Numbered from the stretch's first letter, positions 36,309 through 44,691 are shown. The stretch is DNA of 64,000 bases from an uncultured Rhizobiaceae group bacterium (GCA_947501445.1 CANMVS010000006.1:1-64000); one strand, 5' to 3'. Numbers and translations: made by a program. Notes: generated by a model from the letters alone, not told the origin.

Positions 36309-37411
36309 CCTGGGGTCTGGACGTCCTTGAAAACCCCTGGGGGTTGCCCATCACGGGATTGATCATTGGATGCGTGCTGGGCTTTGTGGCGCGACGCAAT
36401 CATTTTTGCACCATGTCTTCGCTGGAACGGCATTGGTATGCCAATGACAGCAATGGCATCCGGTCCTGGGTGTTGGCAGCAACCACGGCACTCATCGCCA
36501 CTCAGTTGATGATAGCCATCAAACTGATGGATGTAACAGACAGTTTTTATCTCACCCAGCCATTGCCGATTGTCGGCAGCATATTGGGCGGATTGATGTT
36601 TGGCTTTGGCATGGCACTGGTCGGCACCTGCGGATTTGGGGCCCTAATCCGCTTCGGCGGCGGCAGTCTGCGGGCATTTATCGTGCTGGGTGCCATGGCA
36701 GTTTCCGCCCTGGCGGCGAGCAGAGGGGTCATCGGCCATATTCGAGAAGCCGTGATCGCCCCGTTGTCGATTGATCTTAACGCGGTTGGCGGACAGTCTC
36801 TGGGCGGCCTGATAAGCCATTACAGCGGTCTGGAAATCAGTTCAGCGATTGCTGCTGTATCTGCAATTGTGCTTTTGACATGGGTATTTGGCAGCAAATC
36901 TTTTCGTGGCGATACGGGAAAAATCACGGCGGGTGTAACGATTGGCCTGTGCATCGCTGCGGGTTGGCTTGTCACATCCCACTACAGTCAGGTGCTCTTT
37001 GTCCCCGTTCAGCTGGAGGCAGGCTCATTTGTTGCGCCATTGGCCGATACAATGATGCAGATCGTCACCGTTACCCGTGTACTGCCGGATTATGGCGTCG
37101 GGCTGGTGGTTGGTGTTCTTGCGGGCGCGGCCCTTGCGGCCTGGCAGGCCGATGATGTGCGCTGGGAGGCCTGTGACGACGCCCGCGAACTTGGCCGTCA
37201 TCTCATTGGCGCATTTCTCATGGGAACCGGCGGAATATTTGCGCTTGGGTGTACGATTGGTCAGGGGGTGAGTGCGATTTCCGTCATGGCGATATCCGCG
37301 CCCATTGTCATGATTAGCATCATTTTGGGCGCGCGCGTTGGTCTGGGTGTCATCGTGGAAGGTTCGGCATTTGGGTTCCTGACAAACAGCCAGCAAACCC
37401 CGGCCGAGTGA
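36305..37411 (+). CDS. soxT: SoxT, YeeE/YedE family sulfur transporter
   Basis: 368-residue polytopic membrane protein with the family's cysteine motifs NHFCTMSSL (about 35), LVGTCGFGALIRFGG (about 103) and FALGCTIGQGVSAI (about 318). Translationally coupled to soxR by a four-base overlap. SoxT proteins are thought to move thiosulfate or a sulfur compound, possibly also signalling to SoxR. It is a paralogue of the protein at 24591. Its stop is three bases from that of the convergent metallo-beta-lactamase gene. Confidence 0.88.
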   Translation: MTWGLDVLENPWGLPITGLIIGCVLGFVARRNHFCTMSSLERHWYANDSNGIRSWVLAATTALIATQLMIAIKLMDVTDSFYLTQPLPIVGSILGGLMFGFGMALVGTCGFGALIRFGGGSLRAFIVLGAMAVSALAASRGVIGHIREAVIAPLSIDLNAVGGQSLGGLISHYSGLEISSAIAAVSAIVLLTWVFGSKSFRGDTGKITAGVTIGLCIAAGWLVTSHYSQVLFVPVQLEAGSFVAPLADTMMQIVTVTRVLPDYGVGLVVGVLAGAALAAWQADDVRWEACDDARELGRHLIGAFLMGTGGIFALGCTIGQGVSAISVMAISAPIVMISIILGARVGLGVIVEGSAFGFLTNSQQTPAE

Positions 37412-37414
37412 CGT

Positions 37415-38368
37415 CTATTGCGCTGTAAAGCGATAGTGCCCATTGTGTCGCTCCACGCGCCCGATACCACCATTGGGCAGATGAAAGGCACAGATCTGCG
37501 TTTCGTCGGTTGCAAGCCGGTCCAGCAAATTTTCACGTGTTTTTATGCCGGCCATGGCATCCTGATCCGAGCCGCTGCGCCATTGCGGCCTGGAAAATGA
37601 AACCTGACTGGTGATGGCATCACCGACAACCATCAGGCTTTGCGTTCCATCATATATGGTAAAGGATGCATGGCCGGGCGTGTGCCCACGCGTATCAACC
37701 GCCTCAACACCGGGCAGAACCTCGGCGCCAAATTCAAACAACTGAATACGATCTTTCAAAATGTCCGTGCGATTTTGCGCCCCGACAACAAAAGACTTCC
37801 TGAAATCCGGTGTCTTGCTCATCGTGTCATCGGCCCGCCAGTACTCCCACTCCGAACGCCCCATGTGGTATGTCGCATTGGGAAAACCCAGTTCATCAAA
37901 ATCATCCAGCAATCCCCACAAATGATCCGGATGCGCGTGGGTAAACACCACATCCGTCACGTCGGCTGGATCAATATTTGCGGCCTCCAGATTGTCAGGC
38001 AGCTTCCCGGCAGTGGGCATGAAATGCGCACCCGCGCCTACGTCAAACACGACCAACCGCTGCCCATCGCGCAACACCGTAATGTTGCATTCCGGTTCCA
38101 GACGGTCCTTTGGAAGATTATGGGCTGCCAGTATTGCCTCCAAATCAGCCGGTGGCACCTGTGGATAGACAAACTTCAATGGCAATACGAGATTTCCATC
38201 ACTGAGCGTTGTAATGGTTTTTGACCCCAGATCCACGATTGGCGATCCAACGGCCCTGACAGGAGACGCCCCCAGAATACCTGCACCTGCCAATGCGGCT
38301 CCAAGCGTCAATAACGTTCGACGACCAATCTGATCCAAAGCTCTTTCTCCATTTTCCCCATTCACCAA
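37415..38368 (-). CDS. Tat-exported metallo-beta-lactamase-fold protein (SoxH-like)
   Basis: Zinc hydrolase of about 317 residues. A Tat signal (IGRRTLLTLGAALAGAG) is followed by the MBL core: VFDVGAGAHF, VVFTHAHPDHLWG (HxHxDH motif, about 145-155), DTRGHTPGHASF, VVGDAI and FHLPNGGIG. SoxH of Paracoccus is also an exported MBL-fold protein, and the location at the edge of the sox cluster supports that parallel; its role there is unproven. The start is uncertain: the frame opens with TTG at 38368 or GTG at 38365, and another TTG just before the twin arginines has a GGAG upstream. Confidence 0.75.
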   Translation of the reverse strand: MVNGENGERALDQIGRRTLLTLGAALAGAGILGASPVRAVGSPIVDLGSKTITTLSDGNLVLPLKFVYPQVPPADLEAILAAHNLPKDRLEPECNITVLRDGQRLVVFDVGAGAHFMPTAGKLPDNLEAANIDPADVTDVVFTHAHPDHLWGLLDDFDELGFPNATYHMGRSEWEYWRADDTMSKTPDFRKSFVVGAQNRTDILKDRIQLFEFGAEVLPGVEAVDTRGHTPGHASFTIYDGTQSLMVVGDAITSQVSFSRPQWRSGSDQDAMAGIKTRENLLDRLATDETQICAFHLPNGGIGRVERHNGHYRFTAQ

Positions 38369-38563
38369 TTATTTCAGGTGGCCATCAGCAACCTGGCTTC
38401 ACTCACTATAACAATACATATGAATGTTTCTATATATATTTTCGCACAGAGTATTGGCATGGAGTTACCAGCTGCCAGATGCACAGGGGAAAGAGTGGAG
38501 TATGAACCAACTCCATCGCATGATATTTTTTTTAAATGAAAACAGCGTGCTGGTGCAGTTAAA

Positions 38564-38653
38564 TGGCGGAGAAGAAGGGATTCGAACCCTCGAGACGGTT
38601 CCCCGTCTACTCCCTTAGCAGGGGAGCGCCTTCGACCACTCGGCCACCTCTCC
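38564..38653 (-). tRNA. tRNA-Ser (anticodon GCU)
   Basis: 90 bases including an encoded 3' CCA. The acceptor stem GGAGAGG pairs with the 3' side before GCCA. The D-loop has GCCGAGTGGTCGAAGGC, the anticodon arm CTCCCCTGCTAAGGGAG with anticodon GCT, a long class II variable arm (TAGACGGGGAACCGTCTC) and T-arm GGTTCGAATCC. The long variable arm plus anticodon identify serine (codons AGC/AGU). Confidence 0.97.
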
Positions 38654-39034
38654 AATTCCAAGCTTAGTATCGATACGCCCTTAGTATTGCAAGGGTTTTT
38701 GTTGGAAAATTGATCATTTTTTTTGTCTGCAGAAACAGGCGATGCAGGGAAGCGCTTGAGCACAGATTTGCAAGACATATACGGCTGGTTTGTTCACGGG
38801 CGAATCGTTGGGTGTTCAGCTTTATCTCTGATTGCTTTTCTCGGTACGGAGTGCTCAGCGTGCAATCAGCAGGATATGATTTCATGTCTGTGGAAACGCA
38901 CCATTGAACTGTCTGGGGCCGCACAACAATAAGTGCTGGATAACAAGGTCAATCGGTTGCATTCGGGAAACTGCCGGCTGCACATTTCCCGCATAAGAAG
39001 CATCAGTAAATAAGACAACTATTGGGGAACATAC
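38654..39034. other. Intergenic region between tRNA-Ser and a small secreted protein gene
   Basis: 381 bases. A reading frame at about 38723-38932 could encode a roughly 60-70 residue protein with a hydrophobic stretch (VGCSALSLIAFLG), but it has only TTG starts and no convincing ribosome binding site, so I do not call it. Nothing else was recognised. Confidence 0.4.
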
Positions 39035-39436
39035 ATGAAGACACTTTCCATAATTGCCATTGCCGCGACCATATTGCTGACACCGGCTCTGGCACCTGTG
39101 ATTCTTGATGCCAGTGTTTTTGCGGCGCAGAAGAAAAAAAACAGCAAAAAGGCAACGTCCCTATCGGGCAAATGGGGCAAGGTCAGACATCGTCTGCCAC
39201 GCAGCCAGATTGAATGTGGCAAAGCCGTTGATGAATATATCGCTGCAAGTGGCCATTCCGCCTATGCGTCGACGCCCATGTGGGGCTTTGGTGCCACCGG
39301 ATTTATCTGTTCATATGCTCTTAACCGCCGCACGACTGCAGAAGCCGAAACTTTGGCGCTACGGGGTTGTGAAAACGGCACGAAAAAATGGAAGCACCTC
39401 ACCAAGAACAAATGCACGATCCACGCGTCAAAATAG
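39035..39436 (+). CDS. Small secreted protein, unknown function
   Basis: 133 residues. It has a clear signal peptide (MKTLSIIAIAATILLTPALA), a lysine-rich segment (AQKKKNSKKAT), and a compact C-terminal domain with four cysteines (ECGKAVDEYI, FICSYAL, LRGCENG, NKCTIHA) that could form two disulfides. Similar short secreted proteins exist in Hyphomicrobiales without known function. GGGGAA lies eight bases before the ATG. Confidence 0.7.
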   Translation: MKTLSIIAIAATILLTPALAPVILDASVFAAQKKKNSKKATSLSGKWGKVRHRLPRSQIECGKAVDEYIAASGHSAYASTPMWGFGATGFICSYALNRRTTAEAETLALRGCENGTKKWKHLTKNKCTIHASK

Positions 39437-40319
39437 ATTCCGCAATTTACGGGTGCGCGTCAATCGCCCTCCTCGTGTCCAATTTGCGAAAACACACACA
39501 GATCAACATTCATTTTTAATTGACCAAATCAAAATCCCTCATTCGCGAGCGGCTCAACTTGTTGAGTGGCCATTTGCCTGATTTTCAACAATCAGCTCAA
39601 TCCAACACATTGTGCCATGTTACACCAACGCGCTGACACATTGGAAATGGCCGTACATATATATCGCAAGAAAGTGTAGTCGGTGATGCGATAGAGGCAA
39701 CGCGCAACGCATTGACTACATCTTCCTGGAAACCAAACAGCCACCTCAGAGTGAATAGGCAATCTGTCGTCAAGCTCTAGCAGTTGGACGACACATCGGT
39801 CACCACAAATGACCCATCCAATTTTCCGTTCATATATAAGACACGCTCGCATTACGCAAAACCAACTACAATTTGGAATGCACTCAATTATCTGCAATTG
39901 TTTGGATCCCGATCAATATCCGATTCAACACAGCCGCGAGATCAATATCCACGCCCTTCCCGGCGACCCAAGCGCCCATATAGAATCGAAACGCATACAT
40001 CGCGCACGAACAATGACGATTCCGCTCACCGACAGCCGATTCTGGTCCTATCAAGCGGTAAAAGTTAATATCGGTAAACGGTTTAGGCAGGTTCACAGCC
40101 AAAACCGTGTCATTTGTGCAACAACCATTGGGCATCAACCCGCCATGCCCCTGCAAGAGGCCAAATGCACGTTGCGCTCCTCACAGTCATGAGTATCTTC
40201 AACATCAGAAGAAGGACGGATGACCGTTTGTCTTCTTTTCGTTGGGGATGGGACAGGGAAACGCTGTTTCGCAGCCAATGCCCAGACCATTTAAAGAATA
40301 TTGACTGGAGGTCAGAAAA
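39437..40319. other. Long gene-poor region upstream of porin 1
   Basis: About 880 bases with no convincing gene. Frames of 90-130 codons on both strands lack family resemblance, balanced codon use or ribosome binding sites; a minus-strand frame of 90 codons (39884-40156) is the least unlikely. The right-hand 120 bases should hold the porin promoter and leader. It could be a decayed gene or a long regulatory leader. Confidence 0.45.
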
Positions 40320-41405
40320 ATGAACATTAAGAGCCTTCTCCTCGGCTCCGCAGCAGCAATGGTTGCTGTTTCTGGTGCTTCCGCAGCCGATGCTATTATC
40401 GCTGCTGAGCCAGAGCCCGTAGAATACGTACGCGTCTGTGACGCATTCGGTGCTGGATACTTTTATATCCCTGGTACCGAAACATGCCTGAAAATAAGCG
40501 GTTTTGCCCGTTTTGACGTAGGCTTCAACAGCAATGATGACAGCTATTCGTCAACGACACGTGGCCGTTTGAATATTCAGGCCAAAGAAGACACAGAACT
40601 TGGTCTCCTACACGCCTACATACGTTTTCAGGGCAACACCGCTCCCGATGATGATTCCACATATGATGCTGAGACATTCATCGATCAGGCATACTTGGAA
40701 CTTGGCGGTTTAGTCGCTGGTTACACCGAAAACACCTTTGTATCATCCAAGAACGGTGGCGCATCCGGTTTCGGCACGCATTCTGACGATGGTCTTGCAT
40801 ACGGTTACGGTCAGTCGAACCAGATTGGATACAACTTTACTGGTTCAAACTGGTTTGCCAATATTTCCGCTAATGACGATGCGGATGGTGATAGTTACAC
40901 ACCTGATTTCACCGGCCGTGTCGGTGGCGTGTGGGGCGGCGCAACGATCTTCGCAGCAGCTGGTTACGATCAGTCCGCTGAGAATTTTGGTATCAAGCTT
41001 GGTCTGAACACCGACATTGGTGCTGCCGGCAACCTGATCGTACAGGGTTTTTATGCCGACGGTCCAACACGTTACGGTGCCAATAAAACAGCCTTCGCGG
41101 CTGCTGGTACACGTACAGCAGAATGGTCAATTCTGGCTTCATACCAGCAGACATTCTCGCCCAAGTTCAAGGGTTCTATTGGTGGACAGTATTCTGCTGA
41201 CTACTACAGTGCTGCGCTTACCGGACAGGCTCCGCTTGGATCAGCCAATTCTGGTGTAGATTCTTGGGCAGTTGAAGGTGTTCTGGTCTGGATGCCTGTG
41301 ACCAATTTTGAAGTACGCGGCGAAGTTCGTCACACCGCATTTTCAGGCCCCAATGCGGCTGAAGATGCAACGACGGGTCTCTTCCGTCTGCAGCGCAACT
41401 TCTAA
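40320..41405 (+). CDS. Outer-membrane porin, Omp2/RopA type (copy 1)
   Basis: General diffusion porin of 361 residues. A signal peptide (MNIKSLLLGSAAAMVAVSGASA, cleaved before ADAI) precedes the family's disulfide-forming N-terminal segment (VCDAFGAGYFYIPGTETCLKISG), beta-strand motifs such as RGRLNIQAKEDTELG, a Gly/Asn-rich loop 3 region (GGASGFGTHSDDGLAYGYGQ) and a terminal aromatic strand ending LFRLQRNF. The ribosome binding site GGAGG sits inside a small TGAC/GTCA stem. The first 190 bases are almost identical to porin copy 2, which faces it across two recombinase genes; exposed segments differ. Confidence 0.95.
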   Translation: MNIKSLLLGSAAAMVAVSGASAADAIIAAEPEPVEYVRVCDAFGAGYFYIPGTETCLKISGFARFDVGFNSNDDSYSSTTRGRLNIQAKEDTELGLLHAYIRFQGNTAPDDDSTYDAETFIDQAYLELGGLVAGYTENTFVSSKNGGASGFGTHSDDGLAYGYGQSNQIGYNFTGSNWFANISANDDADGDSYTPDFTGRVGGVWGGATIFAAAGYDQSAENFGIKLGLNTDIGAAGNLIVQGFYADGPTRYGANKTAFAAAGTRTAEWSILASYQQTFSPKFKGSIGGQYSADYYSAALTGQAPLGSANSGVDSWAVEGVLVWMPVTNFEVRGEVRHTAFSGPNAAEDATTGLFRLQRNF

Positions 41406-41453
41406 GCTTACGGCTTAACAGTTGTCAACAGGCAATCTGATACGATCAATTGG

Positions 41454-41488
41454 AAACGCCTGGTGGCTTTATGCTGCCGGGCGTTTTT
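41454..41488 (+). terminator. Rho-independent terminator after porin 1
   Basis: AAACGCC (41454-41460) pairs with GGCGTTT (41480-41486); the interior TGGTGGC/GCTGCCG extends the stem and TTTTT follows. It lies just before the ribosome binding site of the downstream recombinase gene, so that gene may be expressed only by readthrough or from a weak promoter. Confidence 0.75.
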
Positions 41489-41510
41489 GCTGTGTGGAGG
41501 GGTTCAGCAA

Positions 41511-42368
41511 ATGCCAGCCAATAAGAAAGCGAATGATTTAAATAGTTTGTGGGACAAATATGCGGACCTTCTGTGGGAAGAGGGAAAACACAAGGAGGCT
41601 TGCGGGGCCTATATAAGTGAAATCCATCACTTCATGGCCAAATACGGTTGCACCAAATATGACAACATCCTGCTTGACGGGCTGACGAAACATTTTCGCA
41701 AGAAGGGCAACAGGAACGCCACGATCAATCGGAAGTTTGCCAGTCTATCGAAAATACTACGCAAACACCGCAGTGTCGGTGGTTTGGATATATTGCCGGA
41801 TTTTTCAAAATTACCGGAACGCAATGCGCGCGTCCGCTTTCTTTCACATCAGGAAGAAAGACAGATGCTGCGATTACTCGAATCCCATCATGACAAATAT
41901 GCGCAGTTGTCCCGCTTTCTGGCGGAAACCGGTGCGCGCGTGGGCGAGGCTCTCAATCTGAAGTGGGCTGATATAGATGACAATTATATAACGTTTTGGG
42001 AAACCAAATCCTATCGGCCGCGCAGCGTACCCATCTCCGAAAGGGCGGGAAGGGTTATTGCAAAGCAGCGTAAGTTTTGCGGCCAGCGAGCCGGCCCCTT
42101 TAGAACAGTGCGCTACTTTCGCTACCGGCTTTGCTGGAATGCAGCCAAGGATGCGACTGATATGCGTGATGATCGACAGGTGGTGCCCCATGTATTGCGC
42201 CATACCTGTGCCTCGCGCCTTGCTCAGGCAGGCGTGGACATTAAGCGGATCCAGGAGTTCCTCGGTCACCGTACATTGACGATGACGTTGCGCTACGCGC
42301 ATCTGTCACCAAGGCATCTTGATGTCTGTGCCGATGCGCTTAACAGCATGAACCGCAGTGAACATTAG
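41511..42368 (+). CDS. Tyrosine recombinase (copy 1)
   Basis: Site-specific recombinase of 285 residues. The N-terminal SAM-like core-binding domain spans about 10-95 (LWDKYADLLWEEGKHKEAC, NATINRKFASLSKILRKH). The catalytic domain shows the arginine in ETGARVGEALNLKW (about 150), the box-II H-x-x-R in VPHVLRHTCASRL (about 230), LGHRTLTMTLRYAH with the histidine and the nucleophilic tyrosine (about 262). All catalytic residues appear present. The ATG at 41511 has GGAGG upstream. It lies 105 bases after porin 1 and converges on its near-duplicate at 42440. Confidence 0.93.
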   Translation: MPANKKANDLNSLWDKYADLLWEEGKHKEACGAYISEIHHFMAKYGCTKYDNILLDGLTKHFRKKGNRNATINRKFASLSKILRKHRSVGGLDILPDFSKLPERNARVRFLSHQEERQMLRLLESHHDKYAQLSRFLAETGARVGEALNLKWADIDDNYITFWETKSYRPRSVPISERAGRVIAKQRKFCGQRAGPFRTVRYFRYRLCWNAAKDATDMRDDRQVVPHVLRHTCASRLAQAGVDIKRIQEFLGHRTLTMTLRYAHLSPRHLDVCADALNSMNRSEH

Positions 42369-42388
42369 CCACTGCATTCACAGCAAAA

Positions 42389-42413
42389 AACCCAGCAGAT
42401 CAATTGCTGGGTT
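42389..42413. terminator. Bidirectional terminator between the two recombinase genes
   Basis: AACCCAGCA (42389-42397) pairs perfectly with TGCTGGGTT (42405-42413) around a 7-base loop. CTTTGTATTT follows on the plus strand and TTTTTTGCTG on the minus strand, so it serves both converging genes. It marks the symmetry centre of the porin-recombinase duplication. Confidence 0.85.
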
Positions 42414-42439
42414 CTTTGTATTTAACAGATTATGTCGCT

Positions 42440-43288
42440 TCAAGCTGCCAGGCGGTCGCCGTTGAGATTGTTGAGCGCATCTGCGCAGACATCAAGATGT
42501 TTGGGGGACAGATGCGCGTAGCGCAACGTCATCGTTAGGGTACGGTGACCAAGGAACTCCTGGATCCGCTTAATGTCCACGCCTGCCTGAGCAAGGCGCG
42601 AGGCACAGGTATGGCGCAATACATGGGGCACCACCTGTCGATCATCACGCATATCAGTCGCATCCTTGGCTGCATTCCATCCCTTGCGGTAACGAAAGTA
42701 CTCGACAGAGCGAAAAGGCCCGGTTTTCCTTCCGTAACTCGCCTTTTGCTTTTCAAGTGCTTCCCTGGCCCGCCGTGTCATTGGAATGGTGCGTGGTCGA
42801 TAGGACTTAGTTTCCCAAAAAGTGATGTATTCACTCTCAATATCAGCCCAATTCAATTTCAACGCTTCACCGACGCGAGCGCCTGTTTCCGCCAAGAACC
42901 GCGATAGCTGGGCAAAGTTATCATCGACCTCCTCAAGACCGCTGAGCATCTGCTCCTCCTCTGACTGGGTCAGAAACCGAATACGCGCATTGCGTTCGGG
43001 AAGTTTTTCGAAGTTCGGTATTTTTGCCAGCACACCATTCTTATGGTGCTTGCGTAAGATTTTGGAAAGACTGGCAAATTTCCGATTGATTGTAGCGTTC
43101 TTATTACCTTTTTGCCGGAAATGGATTGTGAGTCCATCGAGCAACTGATTATCGTACTCCGTCATTTTGTTTTTCTGCATATACCGATGAATTTCATCGA
43201 TGTATGCCTCACATGCCTCTTTATGTTTCCCTTCCTCCCACAAAAGGTCCGCATAGCTTTTCCATAAAACGTTCAGGTTTTCGCCCAT
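42440..43288 (-). CDS. Tyrosine recombinase (copy 2)
   Basis: 282-residue paralogue of the recombinase at 41511, on the opposite strand. Same architecture: core-binding domain (LWKSYADLLWEEGKHKEAC, NATINRKFASLSKILRKH), then ETGARVGEALKLNW, VPHVLRHTCASRL and LGHRTLTMTLRYAH with all catalytic residues. A 128-bp block of the catalytic domain is identical in DNA to copy 1 (42552-42679 versus 42135-42262), although the N-terminal halves are clearly diverged. It is downstream of porin 2 on the same strand, separated by that gene's terminator. Confidence 0.93.
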   Translation of the reverse strand: MGENLNVLWKSYADLLWEEGKHKEACEAYIDEIHRYMQKNKMTEYDNQLLDGLTIHFRQKGNKNATINRKFASLSKILRKHHKNGVLAKIPNFEKLPERNARIRFLTQSEEEQMLSGLEEVDDNFAQLSRFLAETGARVGEALKLNWADIESEYITFWETKSYRPRTIPMTRRAREALEKQKASYGRKTGPFRSVEYFRYRKGWNAAKDATDMRDDRQVVPHVLRHTCASRLAQAGVDIKRIQEFLGHRTLTMTLRYAHLSPKHLDVCADALNNLNGDRLAA

Positions 43289-43384
43289 AACTCTTTGATC
43301 TAATCCTTACAATTGTCGCCCACAATGTTCGTAGATGTATCGAGTTCTCTAAATTGCCGGTTTCTCCATATCTGTCGTTGAGTC

Positions 43385-43416
43385 AAAAAAAACGCCTGAT
43401 GCAAAACATCAGGCGT
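43385..43416 (-). terminator. Rho-independent terminator after porin 2
   Basis: On the minus strand ACGCCTGATG pairs perfectly with CATCAGGCGT (43392-43401 and 43407-43416) around a 5-base loop, followed by TTTTTTTT. It separates porin 2 from recombinase copy 2, mirroring the arrangement on the other arm. Confidence 0.9.
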
Positions 43417-43470
43417 CTCATTGAGTGTCGATGGCTATACTAGACAACCATCCCAGCAAAAGCTGGATTA

Positions 43471-44631
43471 TTAGAAGTTACGCTGCAGACGGAACAGACC
43501 CGTTGTTGAGTTTGAACTGGAACCGATACCACCACCAGAGAATGATGTGTAACGTACCTCACCACGAACCTCGAAGTTGGTTACAGGCATCCAAACCATC
43601 ACGCCTTCAACAGCCCAAGAGTCTACACCAGAGTTGGCCGAAGCCAATGGAGTTTGGCCAAATACTGCAGTTGAATAATAGTCAGCCGAGTACTGACCAC
43701 CTACAGAAGCCTTGAACTTTGGAGAAAATGTCTGCTGATAAGACGCCAGAATGGACCACTCAGGCGTAAAGGTTGTGCCAGCCCCGTTGATGAAGGTGTT
43801 GTTTGCAGGTGCATTGTTTGCACCATAACGTGTAGGACCGTCAGCATAGAAACCTTGAACGATCAGGTTACCCGCAGCACCAATGTCCGTGTTCAAACCA
43901 AGCTTTACACCGAAGTTTTCAGCGGACTGGTCATAACCGGCTGCCAAAAAGATTGTCGCACCGCCCCAGACACCACCAACACGACCGGTGAAATCAGGCA
44001 TGTAGCTTGAGCCATCACCATCGTCATTGGCTGAAATTGCTGCAAACCAGTTGGAACCGGTGAAGTTGTAACCAATCTGGTTAGACTGCCCGTAACCATA
44101 TGCGAGACCATTATCAGAATGTGATCCGAAACCAGACGCGCCACCATTCTTCGAGCTTACCCAAGTTGTTTCAGTATAACCTGCAACGAGGCCGCCAAGT
44201 TCAAAGTAGGCCTGATCGAATACTGCACCACCATCATATGTAGAGCCGGTATTTTCATCAGAGTTGTCTGGACCAATATCCGCCTGAATACGAATATATG
44301 CATGCAAAAGACCAAGTTCAGTGTCTTCTTTTGCCTGAATATTCAAACGACCACGTGTCGTTGTTGTATAGCTTCTAGTTGGGTCGTCATCAGCGTTACG
44401 GCTATAATCAGCATTGTCACCCTGAAAACCTACATCAAAACGGACAAAACCGCTGATTTTCAGGCATGTTTCAGTACCAGGGATATAGAAATATCCAGCA
44501 CCGAATGCGTCACAGACGCGTACGTATTCTACGGGCTCTGGCTCAGCAGCGATAATCGCATCGGCTGCGGAAGCACCAGAAACAGCAACCATTGCTGCTG
44601 CGGAGCCGAGGAGAAGGCTCTTAATGTTCAT
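43471..44631 (-). CDS. Outer-membrane porin, Omp2/RopA type (copy 2)
   Basis: 386-residue porin, paralogue of copy 1 on the opposite strand. Signal peptide and the first 60 residues are essentially the same (VCDAFGAGYFYIPGTETCL), as are the barrel core and the end LFRLQRNF. Three segments likely to be surface loops are longer or different: after FDVGF (GDNADYSRNADDDPTRSYTT), after AYIRIQA (DIGPDNSDENTGSTYDG) and after RYGANN (APANNTFINGAGTTF). The start at 44631 has the same TGACTGGAGGTCA leader as copy 1; sequence further upstream is unrelated, so the two promoters differ. Confidence 0.95.
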   Translation of the reverse strand: MNIKSLLLGSAAAMVAVSGASAADAIIAAEPEPVEYVRVCDAFGAGYFYIPGTETCLKISGFVRFDVGFQGDNADYSRNADDDPTRSYTTTTRGRLNIQAKEDTELGLLHAYIRIQADIGPDNSDENTGSTYDGGAVFDQAYFELGGLVAGYTETTWVSSKNGGASGFGSHSDNGLAYGYGQSNQIGYNFTGSNWFAAISANDDGDGSSYMPDFTGRVGGVWGGATIFLAAGYDQSAENFGVKLGLNTDIGAAGNLIVQGFYADGPTRYGANNAPANNTFINGAGTTFTPEWSILASYQQTFSPKFKASVGGQYSADYYSTAVFGQTPLASANSGVDSWAVEGVMVWMPVTNFEVRGEVRYTSFSGGGIGSSSNSTTGLFRLQRNF

Positions 44632-44691
44632 TTTCTGACCTCCAGTCATATTACGGAGATCAGGTATCCTGGGTTGTATATTGTACCTAAT

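Noticed and set aside
38564-38653. tRNA-Ser as an attachment site for an integrated element ending near the porin locus
   Set aside because: I found no second copy of the tRNA 3' end within the window.
38723-38932. Small protein of about 60-70 residues downstream of tRNA-Ser
   Set aside because: Only TTG starts, no usable ribosome binding site and no recognised family.
41511-43288. Recombinase genes as part of a prophage, ICE or integron
   Set aside because: No capsid, replication, conjugation, cassette or excisionase genes surround them, and their neighbours are host-type porins in a symmetric layout.
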